Positions 62,175 to 64,000 of a stretch of DNA of 64,000 bases are shown here, piece after piece; position 1 is the first letter of the stretch, and every line of letters begins with the position of its first letter. Origin of the DNA: Hydractinia symbiolongicarpus (Eukaryota > Cnidaria > Hydrozoa > Anthoathecata > Hydractiniidae); contig NC_079879.1 of the NCBI RefSeq assembly GCF_029227915.1, forward strand, positions 2,666,001 through 2,730,000, written 5' to 3'. The notes below the pieces were generated by a model. The model saw nothing but the letters and a program-made list of their open reading frames with translations, had not been told where the DNA came from and made no database searches. The position numbers and the translations under genes were made by a program.

Positions 62175-63840
62175 ATGCTACCTTTCGACCAAAGGCCTGT
62201 AACAAGAGCCTGGAAGCGAAAAGAGCTAGAAAAACATACAGAATCAAAGAAACAAAGAAAACAGATAGAGGAAGTGACTATCAAGACAATCAACAGTATG
62301 GCGGAACCAGATTTATTTGAAAAATTTAAAATGTGGCGAACTCCAGAAGTTCGAATTTTGTATTTCGATAAAATAGAAATTAAGAAAAGTAGGAGAAAGA
62401 GGGCTCCATTAAACTTACTTTTAATGTCGTATTCGGACGAAAATATCGCAAAAAATGGAAAAAAATGCCGCAAAAATAAAGGAAAAGACATTGTTACTAA
62501 CGGGAATAACGGGAAGAGAAAGCGGAAAGGAGAGACTAGCAAGTTTATCCCAGGCCGCAGGAAAAAACATTCTAATAAAAATATTACAGATCCGCCGTTA
62601 TGTCAGCCGCCGGTTGATAAACGAGTCGATCATAAACATGAAATTCAGAGTGACACAAAGAACAGTGAAATAATAACTCCGCAAGACACTAAAACGTACA
62701 CTAATGGTCATTCGAATGGCTTCGAACATTCCAAAGAGGAATCAATCAACTTGACCGTGAAAAAAAACAGACACTCGAAAGAGAATGATGAACTACTGAA
62801 TAAAAATTCGCAGACAACTGATTTTAATACAGTTGATTCGAAATGTTTACTTCCCAACCCACGGCAGTTGCTAGTATTAAGGCAACAAATTATAGACTTA
62901 GAAGCGAGGTTACTTGTATTCCGTAACAGCGAAGAATCGATTCGGAAAAATACCGTAAAGATAAATCGAGAGGAAACAAGGTATCAACACTATTTACTTT
63001 TTACTTCACGTATTTATTTTTTCTTGGATCAGTCACTTTTTAGATCAGATGTTCAAACTTTGAAGTCGTTGGAAACACGATGCTCAAATCCGCAGAAAAA
63101 ATAAGCGTTGGCTGCAATACAGTGGAACTCGTTTTAACTCTTTCCTCACAGGAAAGTCATGCACTTTCAAAAACAAAGTAATTCACAAGTTTCATTACGT
63201 CGCCTCGCGCGGCAAAGCGCCGCATTAGACGGCTTTGGCCTTTTTGAAACCACATGATCTTAAATTCAGTTTACTTTCAGAAAAGGTTTTAAGATTATGA
63301 TTGAAATTTTTATAAGAGTAATTTTAAAGAACTAAAACTGGAAACTTACGGTATAGCTACTAATCAAGTATGCAACAGCGATCATCCTGGCCTAGGGCGT
63401 TTCCGAAACCACTTGATATTATATGGAAGTCAATTTACTTTCAGAAAATACATTTTAGAGTGTCTAAAAATCATTAGATTTTAAGATGTAGCCTGTCTAA
63501 AATGGAAACCATGACCATCCTCCCTCTGGGTGGCACGTAATGAAAGGGTTAAGTTTTAAAATTAATATACAACTTTTATAAGAGTCATTTTGAAGAACAA
63601 TAAGACTTGAAATTCATAGCTACAAAAGACAGGTAAAAAAATATCAAGTATGCAACAGTGATTTGTGTTGTTTGGTAACTTATGGTAAATGACTTACCCT
63701 CAGTTAAGGTAAGTCATTTACCTTACAGCGAAAAAAATAACTTTGGTGTGTACTATTCTTGTGCAGATTGGAATATCTTAAAGATGAAGTGAAGTTTGAA
63801 GAAAATAAAATCAAGCTTCGTGGCTTAGTGATGGAACAAA
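62175..63840 (+). CDS. lysine-rich protein with C-terminal coiled coil (3' partial)
   Basis: Exon 1 is 62175-62980 and exon 2 is 63767-63840. Exon 1 ends in phase 2 at ACAAG-GTATCA and exon 2 enters in phase 2 after TTCTTGTGCAG, making an Arg codon at the join; exon 2 leaves in phase 1 at GTAAGG and the gene runs off the right edge. The start is supported by an in-frame TGA 12 bases upstream. The 293 visible residues begin MLPFDQRPVTRAWKRKEL and contain several basic clusters (KKSRRKR, NGKRKRKG, PGRRKKH) that look like nuclear localisation signals. A coiled coil (about 231-290) includes QQIIDLEARLLVF and LEYLKDEVKFEENKIKL and is split by the intron. Probably nuclear; the family is not recognised. 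A chromatin-complex subunit is possible but unproven. Confidence 0.68.
63238..63662. repeat. imperfect tandem duplication in intron
   Basis: TTTGAAACCACATGAT, TTTACTTTCAGAAAA, TTTTTATAAGAGTAATTTT, ATAGCTAC and TATCAAGTATGCAACAG-GAT blocks recur in the same order in two units. The second is lengthened by about 100 bp of unrelated sequence. Confidence 0.7.
63684..63722. repeat. perfect 15-bp hairpin near a splice acceptor
   Basis: GGTAAATGACTTACC and GGTAAGTCATTTACC flank a nine-base loop, ending about 44 bases before the exon 2 acceptor. The arms contain GTAAAT/GTAAGT donor-like strings. Confidence 0.8.
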
Positions 63841-64000
63841 GTAAGGTTTTTCACCAACTCATGATCCTAGCGTTAATGATAATATCAGTTAAGTGCGCTA
63901 ATATTTCTAAAACGCTATTGCAGTTTTGCTCAAAAATTTACAACTAACTGAAACGACAGTCAAGTGGGAGGGATAATCTGTGGGAGGGGATTACCTCAAA

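Larger units (their letters stand above)
62981..63766. other. intron of the lysine-rich protein gene
   Basis: 785-bp intron. It includes a small GC-rich patch near 63200-63235, the tandem duplication and the hairpin listed separately. Confidence 0.55.

Noticed and set aside
62057-62542. 161-codon minus-strand frame opposite the gene at 62175
   Set aside because: It is the F/L/S-rich antisense of a lysine-rich coding exon, and the plus frame has a phase-matched second exon.

Overview
The window looks like nuclear DNA from an AT-rich metazoan genome. The evidence is small phase-consistent exons with GT/AG introns, extracellular modules (EGF, YWTD-type beta-propeller, TSP1), a noggin/trunk-like cystine-knot ligand, a 7TM receptor, and remnants of LINE, DIRS-like, integrase-bearing and pogo/Tigger elements. 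The mix, with many TAGCTAGC-rich stretches, would fit a cnidarian and perhaps a hydrozoan. That assignment is inference; no species marker was seen.

Layout. (1) 1-0.73 kb: degenerate tandem repeat. (2) 1.68-15.62 kb, minus: an 11-exon gene, 3' end off the left edge, encoding signal peptide, EGF, YWTD-like propeller, TSP1, EGF and a second propeller. The exons join with consistent phase into at least 608 codons. Its long introns hold a 2.0-kb TA-flanked inverted-repeat element and other repeats. (3) 19.75-20.65 kb, minus: intronless 298-aa GPCR-like gene. (4) 26.50-27.39 kb, plus: coiled-coil reading frame broken once at an A8 run. (5) 29.32-29.94 kb, minus: LINE reverse-transcriptase C-terminal relic. 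(6) 30.92-32.96 kb, minus: complete 4-exon gene for a 289-aa secreted noggin/trunk-like protein. (7) 35.4-44.2 kb: repeat-rich zone with a TA-flanked MITE, tandem repeats, an integrase pseudogene interrupted by a MITE, a tRNA-like SINE, a 260-bp (TA)n tract, a Tigger-type N-terminus and a reverse-transcriptase fragment. (8) 44.2-62.1 kb: very AT-rich and gene-poor, with a few candidate exons and YY1-like initiator motifs. (9) 62.18 kb to the right edge, plus: start of a gene for a lysine-rich protein with a coiled coil; two exons are visible.

How the genes relate. The two best-supported multi-exon genes and the GPCR all point to the cell surface or extracellular space: a secreted mosaic protein, a secreted ligand or antagonist, and a receptor. 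Nothing in the sequence shows they act together. No operon, CRISPR, rRNA or intact tRNA was seen.
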